Of a stretch of DNA of 13,730 nt, positions 6,383 through 12,947 are shown piece by piece (position 1 is the first letter of the stretch; every line of letters starts with the position of its first letter). The notes under the pieces are model-generated. The model was not told the DNA's origin, made no database searches, and was given only the letters and a program-made list of their open reading frames with translations. This DNA is from an uncultured Oscillospiraceae bacterium (GTDB lineage: Bacteria; Bacillota; Clostridia; Oscillospirales; Oscillospiraceae), in assembly GCA_910577805.1 (NCBI GenBank), contig CAJTOE010000055.1, positions 1-13,730 of the forward strand, written 5' to 3'. The translations under genes and the position numbers were made by a program.

Positions 6383-6999
6383 CCTGACACCACCGCTCCG
6401 TCCTCCACCCAGACCTCGGTAAAGCTCTCGTAATGGTCCTCGGTGTAGAAATACAGCCCGTCATTGGAGAAAATCAGCCGCTCGGCTCCCCGGCTGCTCG
6501 CGCCGTCGGTGTTCAGGTCGCATTCCGTGTAAGTCCGGCCGGACGCCTTGGGCAATAAGCCCTCCCGGTTGCCGAAGCGGTCGCCGCCGATGGCCGCGCC
6601 GTCCATGTAGCGCTCCACAGAGCCGCCCTGCCAGCCTAAGTCCCTGGCCTCTGATTTGGTGATGTAGTTGGGGGGAAGCTCCTCATAGGCGTCGAGATAG
6701 AGGACCACATTCTCCAGGTCATAGTAGTACCCTTCCGGGTCCGGGACGCTGCTGGTCTCGGTGTATTCGCTGTGTTCGGTGTCAGACTCGTCCGGCAAGG
6801 ACATGTCCGGCGCGGAGATATCCGGTACAGAACGGTCTGGTTCAGAGATATCCGGCGCGGAAACGGCGGAACCGGAGGACGATTCCGCCGGGGCCACGGG
6901 CAGCGTGACGAGAGGAGCATCGTCCGGTGTGTCACAGCCGGACAGCAGCAGCGTCAGCCCCAGCAAAAGGGGCAGCAGTAATTTTTTCGGTGTTTTCAT
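6379..6999 (-). CDS. Barnase-type ribonuclease, predicted surface lipoprotein
   Basis: 206-residue protein. Residues 1-22 form a lipoprotein signal with lipobox LSGC (Cys22). Residues about 23-88 are a Pro/Asp/Ser/Glu-rich, likely disordered linker that includes five SxPDx repeats (47-71). Residues about 90-200 are a microbial guanyl-specific RNase domain of the barnase family: LPPNYITKSEARDLGW, AIGGDRFGNREG, SGRTYTECD, EDHYESF. By alignment to barnase, Lys27, Arg59, Glu73, Arg83, Arg87 and His102 are Lys115, Arg145, Glu159, Arg170, Arg174 and His189, so it should be catalytically competent. Barnase is normally secreted free; tethering by a lipid anchor on a flexible stalk is the notable difference. 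The gene follows cutC by 24 nt and overlaps the barstar gene by 4 bp. Likely roles are attack on neighbouring cells or RNA scavenging at the surface (inference). Confidence 0.95.
   Translation of the reverse strand: MKTPKKLLLPLLLGLTLLLSGCDTPDDAPLVTLPVAPAESSSGSAVSAPDISEPDRSVPDISAPDMSLPDESDTEHSEYTETSSVPDPEGYYYDLENVVLYLDAYEELPPNYITKSEARDLGWQGGSVERYMDGAAIGGDRFGNREGLLPKASGRTYTECDLNTDGASSRGAERLIFSNDGLYFYTEDHYESFTEVWVEDGAVVSG
6787..6861 (-). repeat. Five 15-bp tandem repeats in the barnase linker
   Basis: Five degenerate 15-bp units on this stretch, such as GAGATATCCGGCGCG on the plus strand, encode SAPDI, SEPDR, SVPDI, SAPDM and SLPDE (residues 47-71). They form part of the acidic stalk between the lipid anchor and the RNase domain. 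Units of this kind can change in number by slippage, so stalk length may vary among strains. Confidence 0.8.
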
Positions 7000-7023
7000 A
7001 AGACAGCCTCATTTCGTATTGGT

Positions 7024-7800
7024 TCATTTGCACGCGGCCAGCGCATGGACGATTTGAGCGCAGGCGCGTACCTCGTCCTCGCTGGTCCGCCAGATCTCGT
7101 ACTCCGACAGAGAGGGCAGGCCTATGGACACGGAGTCCTTGCGGTAGAGCATCCCGCTGTCCAGCGCTTCCCGCCGCGCGGAGGTGTGAAAGACCCGTAT
7201 CCCGGTCGCTTGGAACAGGTCCGGAATGGTTCCGCTCTTCACGCCCGCTCCGGCCATCACGTCGATGCGGCCCGCCGCCCGGTGAAATAACTCCCGCAGC
7301 AGGTCACGGCCCGCATAGGCGCTGTTGGCCTGCCCGGAGGTCAGCACCGTCCGGCAGCCCAGCGCAATGGCGGACTCCAGGGTTTTATAGGGGTCGCGGG
7401 TCATATCGAAGGCCCGGTGCAGGGTGACGGACAGGTCTCCGGCACAGTCTATCATACGGCGCATGTTGTCCAGGTCCAGTTCTCCCTGAGGGGTCAGCAC
7501 GCCTATGACCACGCCGTCCGCGCCTAAATCCCGGAAGCGCTCGATTTCCCGGTACATCTCCTCCAGCTCCTGGGGGTCGTAGAGAAAATCGCCGAACCGG
7601 GGGCGGATCAGCACATGGATGGGGATGGAGCAGTCCCGGCGGACCTGCTGAAAGAGGGAGGGGGAGGGCGTGGTGCCGCCGATGGCCAGATTGGCGCACA
7701 GCTCCAGGCGGTCCGCGCCGCCCCGGAACGCCGCCATGCCGGAGGCGTAGGAGTCCACACAGCCCTCCAGAAGCGGTTGATTGACGGTCCGTATGTTCAT
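7024..7800 (-). CDS. cutC: CutC family protein
   Basis: 258-residue cytosolic TIM-barrel protein of the CutC family, the typical length. Visible marks: GGADRLELCANLAIGG (27-42), the IHVLIRPRFGDF segment (61-72), HRAFDM (128-133), VMAGAGV (181-187) and FHTSAR near the C-terminus. The name comes from copper homeostasis in E. coli, but that role is disputed for bacteria and no copper-binding cluster is obvious here. The ATG at 7800 follows AAGGAGG at about 7 nt. It is the first gene of an operon with the barnase and barstar genes (24 nt to the next start), driven by the promoter at 7836-7864. No functional link with the RNase is known to me; cotranscription may be incidental. Confidence 0.94.
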   Translation of the reverse strand: MNIRTVNQPLLEGCVDSYASGMAAFRGGADRLELCANLAIGGTTPSPSLFQQVRRDCSIPIHVLIRPRFGDFLYDPQELEEMYREIERFRDLGADGVVIGVLTPQGELDLDNMRRMIDCAGDLSVTLHRAFDMTRDPYKTLESAIALGCRTVLTSGQANSAYAGRDLLRELFHRAAGRIDVMAGAGVKSGTIPDLFQATGIRVFHTSARREALDSGMLYRKDSVSIGLPSLSEYEIWRTSEDEVRACAQIVHALAACK

Positions 7801-7835
7801 AGGAAAACCTCCTTAGTCTGAAATCCAGCCCCTCT

Positions 7836-7864
7836 ATTATAGGAGATTGTGCCCGGAAGGTCAA
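7836..7864 (-). promoter_or_regulatory. Sigma-A promoter of the cutC-barnase-barstar operon
   Basis: TTGACC (7864-7859) and a perfect TATAAT (7841-7836) are 17 nt apart on the minus strand, about 35 nt before the cutC ATG. It is among the best promoter matches in the window and suggests constitutive expression. It begins just after the argF terminator. Confidence 0.85.
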
Positions 7865-7871
7865 GTGGTGG

Positions 7872-7909
7872 AAAACACAAGGGACAACCCGGCGGGCTGT
7901 CCCTTGTGT
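7872..7909 (-). terminator. Intrinsic terminator at the end of the arginine operon
   Basis: Perfect 12-bp inverted repeat ACACAAGGGACA (7875-7886) and TGTCCCTTGTGT (7898-7909), with an inner CCC/GGG stem in the loop. It follows the argF stop by five bases. On the minus strand the hairpin is followed by a short TTTC, so the T-tract is weak, but the stem is very strong. Confidence 0.85.
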
Positions 7910-7913
7910 CATT

Positions 7914-8843
7914 TCAGTTTTCCTCTTTGTTCCCGCGCATCAGCAGGTACATGACCGCCTTTTGGGCGTGGAGCCGGTTTTCCGCCTCGTCGAAAATCTC
8001 GGTGGCGTGGCCCTCGAACACATCCGCCGTAATTTCCTCTCCCCGGTGGGCGGGCAGGCAGTGCTGGACCATACAGCCCGGATTTGCCAAATCCAGCAAT
8101 TCCTGATTGATCTGGAAGCCCGTGAACGCCTTCACCCGGACGGCCTTCTCCTCCTCCTGGCCCATGGAGGCCCATACGTCAGTCAGCAGCACATCGGCGT
8201 TTTTCGCCGCCTCCTGGGGCGTGCGGCAGAGCTGGAACTCAAAGGCCGGGTCGCTCCTGGCAAACTCCAGCACCTTCGGGTCCGGGTCGTAGCCCTCCGG
8301 GCAGGCTGCCGCCACGGACATCCCGCATTTCAGACCGCCTACGATCAGGGAGTTCGCCATATTGTTTCCGTCGCCAATATAGGCCATTTTCAGGCCCTCC
8401 AGCCGGGTCTTGTGCTCCCGGATGGTCATCAGGTCCGCCAGCACCTGGCAGGGATGGCAGAAATCGGTCAGGCCGTTGATCACCGGAATGGTGGTCTTTT
8501 CCGCCAGATTTTCCGCCTCCTCCTGGTCGAAGGTCCGGATCATAATACCGTCGCAGTACCGGTCCAGCACGCGGGCGGTGTCCTCCACCGGCTCGCCCCG
8601 GCCGATCTGGCTCTCCTTGCCGGACAGGAACAGCGCGTGGCCGCCCAGCTGGTACATGCCCGTCTCGAAGGACACGCGGGTCCGGGTGGAATTTTTTTCA
8701 AAAATCATCGCCAGGGTCTTGCCCTTTAAGTAGTCGTGGGCCAGACCGTGCTTCTGGCTGTATTTCAGCTGGTCCGCCGTATTCAAAATCTCAATGATCT
8801 CGTCCTTGGAGAGGTCCAGCAGCTTCAGAAGGTCCTTTTTCAT
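7914..8843 (-). CDS. argF: Ornithine carbamoyltransferase
   Basis: 309 residues, normal for the cytosolic enzyme making citrulline from ornithine and carbamoyl phosphate in arginine synthesis. The carbamoyl-phosphate loop STRTR is at 52-56, HPCQ at 130-133, the DVWASMG ornithine-binding segment at 222-228, and HCLPAHRGEE at 261-270. The SMG motif separates it from aspartate and other carbamoyltransferases. The ATG at 8843 has AGGAGG about 6 nt upstream, and the gene starts 15 nt after the argB stop. It is the last gene of the operon, followed by the hairpin at 7872-7909. A catabolic role cannot be fully excluded, but the position with argGHJB indicates synthesis. Confidence 0.97.
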   Translation of the reverse strand: MKKDLLKLLDLSKDEIIEILNTADQLKYSQKHGLAHDYLKGKTLAMIFEKNSTRTRVSFETGMYQLGGHALFLSGKESQIGRGEPVEDTARVLDRYCDGIMIRTFDQEEAENLAEKTTIPVINGLTDFCHPCQVLADLMTIREHKTRLEGLKMAYIGDGNNMANSLIVGGLKCGMSVAAACPEGYDPDPKVLEFARSDPAFEFQLCRTPQEAAKNADVLLTDVWASMGQEEEKAVRVKAFTGFQINQELLDLANPGCMVQHCLPAHRGEEITADVFEGHATEIFDEAENRLHAQKAVMYLLMRGNKEEN

Positions 8844-8858
8844 AATGCCCTCCTATTT

Positions 8859-9716
8859 TTAATTCTTCAGCATGGTGCCAACGCCCGCGTCGGACAGCAG
8901 CTCCAGCAAAATGGCGTGGGGGATGGTCCCGTCCAGCACTGTGGACGACTTTACCCCGGACCGGGCCGCTTCCACACAGCAGTCCACCCGAGCGATCATG
9001 TCCCCGGAAATCACCCCGTCCTTCACCAGGGCCGGGACCTGAGAGAGCTGAAGCTCTGGAATGAGGCTGCTTTCCTCTCCGGGCTTGGCCAGGATGCCCC
9101 GCTGGTTCGTAAGCAGCAGCAGGCGTTCCGCCCCCAGGGCCACCGCCAGCTTGGAGGCGGCGGTGTCGGCGCTGACGTTATATAACGTGTCCTGGTCGGT
9201 CCCCTGGGCCACGCTGGCAATTACTGGGATGTACCCGGCGTCCAGCGCGTCCTGGACCAGCACCGGGTCCACCTTGGTGAGCTTGCCCACCAGGCCCAGC
9301 TCCGGGTCCAGCTGTTTGGCCTGGAACAGAGCGCCGTCAATGCCGCACAGGCCCACGCAGAGATTCCCGGTCCGGCTGATGGTGGACACCAGGTCCTTAT
9401 TGACCTTGCCGCACAGCACTTGCTGCACGATGTCCATCACCTCCGGCGTGGTCACCCGTACACCGTTCTGATACACCGGGGTCTTGCCCATAGAGGTGAG
9501 CATAGCGTCAATCTCCGTCTTGCCGCCGTGGACCACCACGACCCGCACCCCAACCAGATGGAGCAGCACCAGGTCGGAGACCACCGCGTCCTTCAGAGCC
9601 TTGTCGTTCATCACACTGCTGTCGCACTTGATCACGATGGTTTTTCCATTGTACCGCTGGATATAGGGCAGGGCCTCGGTCAGTACGTTGGCCCGGTCGG
9701 CGTGAGTATACGGCAT
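8859..9716 (-). CDS. argB: Acetylglutamate kinase, divergent at conserved glycine loops
   Basis: 285 residues, normal length, an amino-acid-kinase-fold enzyme phosphorylating N-acetylglutamate, step two of arginine synthesis. Typical parts: VRVTTPEVMDIVQQVL, VNKDLV, YNVSADTAASKLA with Asp184, and the end DGTIPHAILLELL. Departures from the consensus I know: the first loop is VIKCDSSVM where VIKxGG is usual (Asp32-Ser33 for Gly-Gly, with Lys30 kept); VHGGKTEID where VHGGGPxI is usual (Lys66 for Gly); and SGDMIARV where GMIxKV is usual, putting Arg243 at the catalytic-type lysine. The reading frame is intact. The ATG at 9716 follows GGGAGG, which overlaps the end of argJ (15 nt gap). Position between argJ and argF supports the arginine role; altered activity is only a possibility. 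Confidence 0.93.
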   Translation of the reverse strand: MPYTHADRANVLTEALPYIQRYNGKTIVIKCDSSVMNDKALKDAVVSDLVLLHLVGVRVVVVHGGKTEIDAMLTSMGKTPVYQNGVRVTTPEVMDIVQQVLCGKVNKDLVSTISRTGNLCVGLCGIDGALFQAKQLDPELGLVGKLTKVDPVLVQDALDAGYIPVIASVAQGTDQDTLYNVSADTAASKLAVALGAERLLLLTNQRGILAKPGEESSLIPELQLSQVPALVKDGVISGDMIARVDCCVEAARSGVKSSTVLDGTIPHAILLELLSDAGVGTMLKN

Positions 9717-9731
9717 GATAAATCCTCCCTC

Positions 9732-10949
9732 TCAGCTCCGGTAGAAGCCATTGATTTTGATATAGTCACCGGTCAGGTCACAGCCCCAGCAGACCGCCTG
9801 CTGGTCCCCCTCGTGGAGGTCCACGTCGATCATCACTTCGGGCTGGCTCAAAATTTCCTTCGCCTTGTCCATGTCCAGGGGAGCCGCCTCCCCCCGGATG
9901 CAGGCCAGCACCTCCCCCGCCGCGGAGCGGAAGTAGATGTCCACATGCTCCGGCCGGAAGGGGGCCTTGGAACAGCCCATGGCGATCATGACCCGGCCCC
10001 AGTGGGGGTCGCAGCTGAACATGGAGGCCTTGACCAGATCCGAGGACACCACGGATTTTGCCAGCCGTTCGGCGCCCTCCTCGCTGCGGGCGCTGCGGAC
10101 CTGACAGGTAATCAGCTTTGTGGAGCCGGTGCCGTCGGCGGCGATGGCGCGGGCCATATGGGTGCAGACCGTCTCCAGCGCGCCCACAAATGTCTCGTAA
10201 TCCTCGTCCTTCCACTCAATGAGGGGATTTCCCGCCATGGCGTTGGCCAGGGCGACGCACATGTCGTTGCTGGAGGAATCGCCGTCCACCACGACCCGGT
10301 TAAAGGTCCGGGCGGTCACATCCCGCAATGCCTCCTCCAGCATCTGGTGGGTGATGGCGCAGTCCGTCGTGACAAAGCACAGCATGGTTCCCATGTTGGG
10401 GTGTATCATGGACGAACCCTTGGCAATCGCGCCGATTTTGACCTCCTTACCGCCCAGCTCCAGGGACAAAGCAATTTCTTTTTTGTTCCGGTCGGTGGTC
10501 ATAATGGCTTCCGCCGCCAGTTGGGAGTTTTCGGGGGAAAGCCCCGCCGCGATGCCGGGAATGCCCGCCTCAATGGCGGAGATATTTAATGCCTGCCCGA
10601 TGACCCCGGTGGAGGCCACGGCAAAATCCTCCGCTTCCCGGCCGGTGGCCTGGGCGGCGGCGGCACACATGGCCTGGGCATTCTCGTGGCCCTTGGGACA
10701 GCATGCGTTGGCACAGCCGCTGTTGACCACAACGCCCCAGGCGCAGCCGTTCTCCAGATGCTCCATGGTCACGTACAGAGGCGCGGCCTTGACCCGGTTC
10801 AGAGTGTACACCGCCGCGGCGGCGCACTCCTGCTCGGACAAAATCAGAGCCACGTCAGGCTTTTCGGGGCCTTTTCCCTTCACGCCGCAGTAGGCGGCAT
10901 TGGCTCGAAAGCCGGTTGCGGCACACACGCCGCCGGAGATCTCTTTCAC
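9732..10949 (-). CDS. argJ: Glutamate N-acetyltransferase / amino-acid acetyltransferase
   Basis: 405 residues, normal length. ArgJ transfers acetyl from N-acetylornithine to glutamate and can also make acetylglutamate from acetyl-CoA, giving the cyclic arginine route. It self-cleaves before a Thr that becomes the nucleophile: here KGSSMIHPNMGTMLCF predicts Thr188, with cleavage after Gly187 where Ala is usual. The oxyanion motif STGVIG is at 113-118 and DGDSSSND at 222-229. ADGTGSTK (271-278) replaces the usual DGEGATK, changing a conserved Glu to Thr274. The start is GTG at 10949, with AGGAGG seven nt upstream, and overlaps the argH stop as GTGA, so the two are coupled. Clear family; whether both activities remain cannot be said. 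Confidence 0.94.
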   Translation of the reverse strand: MKEISGGVCAATGFRANAAYCGVKGKGPEKPDVALILSEQECAAAAVYTLNRVKAAPLYVTMEHLENGCAWGVVVNSGCANACCPKGHENAQAMCAAAAQATGREAEDFAVASTGVIGQALNISAIEAGIPGIAAGLSPENSQLAAEAIMTTDRNKKEIALSLELGGKEVKIGAIAKGSSMIHPNMGTMLCFVTTDCAITHQMLEEALRDVTARTFNRVVVDGDSSSNDMCVALANAMAGNPLIEWKDEDYETFVGALETVCTHMARAIAADGTGSTKLITCQVRSARSEEGAERLAKSVVSSDLVKASMFSCDPHWGRVMIAMGCSKAPFRPEHVDIYFRSAAGEVLACIRGEAAPLDMDKAKEILSQPEVMIDVDLHEGDQQAVCWGCDLTGDYIKINGFYRS

Positions 10950-12337
10950 GCCTGCTCCTCCTTTCGCTGGGCAATAAAGTCCTCAATCAGGCCGATCTGG
11001 GTCAGGACGCTCTCCCTTGCGGGTCCGCCGTAGACCTTCCGCTCATTGACGCAGGTTTTCAGGGCCAGGGCCTGATACACGTCCTCGTCAAACAGGCCGG
11101 AGATGGCCCGGAAATCCTTCAGGGTCAGGGTGTCCAGGGTGTCGCCGGTGCGGATGCACAGGTTGACCAGACGGCCCACGATCATATAGGCCTCCCGGAA
11201 GGGCAGGCCCTTACGGACCAGATAGTCGGCACAGTCCGTCGCGTTGATAAAGCCGCCCGCCGCCGCACGGGCCATATCCCGCGGCCGGACGGTCAGGGTG
11301 TCCACCATGGCGGCGAACACGGGAAGGCACAGCTCCACGGTGTCGATGGCGTCGAACAGGGCTTCCTTGTCCTCCTGCATGTCCTTGTTGTAGGCCAGGG
11401 GGAGGCCCTTCATCATGGTCAGCAGCGTAATCAGGGAGCCGTACACCCGTCCGGTCTTGCCCCGGACCAGCTCCGCCACGTCGGGGTTTTTCTTCTGGGG
11501 CATGATGGATGAGCCGGTGGAATACGCGTCGTCCAGGTCCACGAACTTGAACTCCCAGGAGCACCAGAGTATGATCTCCTCCGCAAAGCGGGACAGGTGC
11601 ATCATCAGGATGGACAGGGCGGACAGAAGCTCGATGGCGTAGTCCCGGTCGGAGACGGAATCCATAGAGTTATCTGTGGGCTTTTGAAAGCCCAGCGTAT
11701 TGGCCGTCTGGAACCGGTCCACGGGATAGGTGGAGGCCGCCAGCGCGCCGGCCCCTAAGGGACACTCGTCCAGCCGGGTCCGGCAGTCCTCCAGCCGGGT
11801 TACGTCCCGCTTGAACATGTTGGCATAGGCCATCATGTAGTGGGCGAAGGTGGTGGGCTGCGCCCGCTGCAAGTGGGTGTAACCGGGCATGACCGTGTCC
11901 AGATTGGCCTTTGCTTTTTTGACCAAAACCCGCTCCAGCTCCAGCACACAGCCAATGATGGCGGGGATCTCCTCCTTGACGTACAGGCGGGTGTCCACAG
12001 CCACCTGGTCGTTCCGGCTGCGGGCGGTGTGCAGGCGCTTGCCCGCGTCGCCGATGCGGCCGGTGAGCATGGCTTCAATGTTCATGTGGATGTCCTCGTT
12101 ATCCAGGGAGAACTCCACGCCGTCGCCGTCGATCTCCGCCAAAATCTGGCGCAGGCCCGCGATGATTTTTTCTGCCTCGTGTTCCTCGATAATGCCCTGC
12201 TTCCCCAGCATGGACGCGTGGGCAATGGAGCCCTCGATGTCCTGCCGGTAAAGCCGGGAGTCGAAGTCGATGGAGGAGTTGAATTGATTTACCAGGGTAT
12301 CGGTCTCTTTTTGAAACCGTCCGGCCCAAAGCTTCAT
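10946..12337 (-). CDS. argH: Argininosuccinate lyase
   Basis: 463 residues, normal length, a cytosolic tetramer of the fumarase/aspartase superfamily that splits argininosuccinate into arginine and fumarate. It starts MKLWAGRFQKETD. HTARSRNDQVA is at 103-113, PGYTHLQRAQPT at 151-162, and the signature loop GSSIMPQKKNPD at 275-286 carries catalytic Ser277. AAGGAG lies about 10 nt before the ATG at 12337. The stop overlaps argJ by 4 bp. It is separated from argG by the AT-rich orphan gene and a repeat element; elsewhere argG and argH are usually adjacent. No residue abnormality was seen. Confidence 0.98.
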   Translation of the reverse strand: MKLWAGRFQKETDTLVNQFNSSIDFDSRLYRQDIEGSIAHASMLGKQGIIEEHEAEKIIAGLRQILAEIDGDGVEFSLDNEDIHMNIEAMLTGRIGDAGKRLHTARSRNDQVAVDTRLYVKEEIPAIIGCVLELERVLVKKAKANLDTVMPGYTHLQRAQPTTFAHYMMAYANMFKRDVTRLEDCRTRLDECPLGAGALAASTYPVDRFQTANTLGFQKPTDNSMDSVSDRDYAIELLSALSILMMHLSRFAEEIILWCSWEFKFVDLDDAYSTGSSIMPQKKNPDVAELVRGKTGRVYGSLITLLTMMKGLPLAYNKDMQEDKEALFDAIDTVELCLPVFAAMVDTLTVRPRDMARAAAGGFINATDCADYLVRKGLPFREAYMIVGRLVNLCIRTGDTLDTLTLKDFRAISGLFDEDVYQALALKTCVNERKVYGGPARESVLTQIGLIEDFIAQRKEEQA

Positions 12338-12378
12338 ATTGTGATCGCTCCTTAATTGATTGCAGGGGATGGTCCTGC

Positions 12379-12681
12379 TTAGTACCGCTCTGCGAGCATT
12401 TTAATAGAATCAAGCGCCTTTATCATTCCATTCTTAGTGCCCCATGCACGTCTTACATTGTCTGCATCCAAAATACGACAATGCTTTGTAAATTCATTTT
12501 GCTGGAGTTTCCATCCTTTATACTCTGCAAGTGTATCCCAAAAAACTTCTCCTCCCATTGTAGGCATTGGAATATTGGGTAAAGATATTTCCATATCAAG
12601 CAATTGGAGAAAATCCTGAAACATAGCGGGATTTAAAACCAACATTTTAAAGTTTTCATTTATATTGAGATCATCGTTCAT
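12379..12681 (-). CDS. AT-rich hypothetical protein of 100 residues between argG and argH
   Basis: I do not recognise this gene. It starts MNDDLNINENFKML and ends KMLAERY, without signal peptide, membrane segment or cysteine cluster. Visible are a hydrophobic segment (NPAMFQDFLQLL), the PNIPMPTMGGEVFW turn, and an aromatic-charged core (EYKGWKLQQNEF, then RAWGTKNGMIKAL) that looks like a compact folded domain. By hand count it is about 37% G+C, far below the arg genes on both sides, which suggests recent transfer. Start choice: the frame is open to 12768, but that stretch runs through the repeat element, whereas the ATG at 12681 has GGAG at 8 nt. It lies in the arg operon orientation, 41 nt before argH. 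A repeat element lies directly upstream. Small cargo or toxin-antitoxin-like roles are possible but unsupported. Confidence 0.72.
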   Translation of the reverse strand: MNDDLNINENFKMLVLNPAMFQDFLQLLDMEISLPNIPMPTMGGEVFWDTLAEYKGWKLQQNEFTKHCRILDADNVRRAWGTKNGMIKALDSIKMLAERY

Positions 12682-12689
12682 GTAAAAAT

Positions 12690-12693
12690 CTCC
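12690..12693 (-). promoter_or_regulatory. Ribosome binding site of the AT-rich orphan gene
   Basis: GGAG, read on the minus strand, lies eight nt before the ATG at 12681. It favours that start over the in-frame upstream ATG at 12768, which falls inside the repeat element. Confidence 0.6.
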
Positions 12694-12754
12694 GTGCAAA
12701 TTTAACCATTCTCTTCTTTTATGAAGGTGCCTTGCAGACTGTTTCTGCCCGCCC

Positions 12755-12913
12755 CCCTCATCCGTCACGGCTTCGCCGTGCCACCTTCCCCCGCCAGGGG
12801 GGAAGGCTTATCGGTGTGTCTATCGAGACTACTCCAGAGTGGGGCGAGTGCCATTGTACGCGCCTTCCCCCTCACGGGGGAAGGTGGCTGGCCGGAGGCC
12901 AGACGGATGAGGG
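12755..12913. repeat. Palindromic MITE/REP-like element, about 159 bp
   Basis: Perfect 12-bp terminal inverted repeats, CCCTCATCCGTC (12755-12766) and GACGGATGAGGG (12902-12913), bracket four hairpins. These are CACGGC/GCCGTG (12766-12780), CTTCCCCC/GGGGGGAAG (about 12784-12806), CCTTCCCCC/GGGGGAAGG (12863-12884), and CTGGCC/GGCCAG (12888-12902). The centre has no open frame of note. The CCTTCCCCC hairpins of the two halves are also complementary to each other. It resembles non-autonomous elements I know to be common in Oscillospiraceae-type genomes. It fills most of the 266-bp gap between argG and the AT-rich gene. A shortened copy is at 782-823. Direct target repeats were not clear. Confidence 0.85.
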
Positions 12914-12947
12914 TGAAAAAACCTTCCAGCCCGCACAGCACTCCGAA

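Noticed and set aside
9420..10589. Plus-strand open frame of 389 codons over argB and argJ
   Set aside because: Its composition (rich in His, Gly, Val) is that of an antisense shadow; the minus-strand genes are unmistakable.
12362..12378. Small hairpin GCAGG/CCTGC between the AT-rich gene and argH
   Set aside because: Only five base pairs and no T-run, so termination or attenuation is not supported.
12755..12913. CRISPR repeat or rho-independent terminator
   Set aside because: There is no regular repeat-spacer pattern, and the structure has terminal inverted repeats with internal hairpins, which fits a MITE/REP-like element better.
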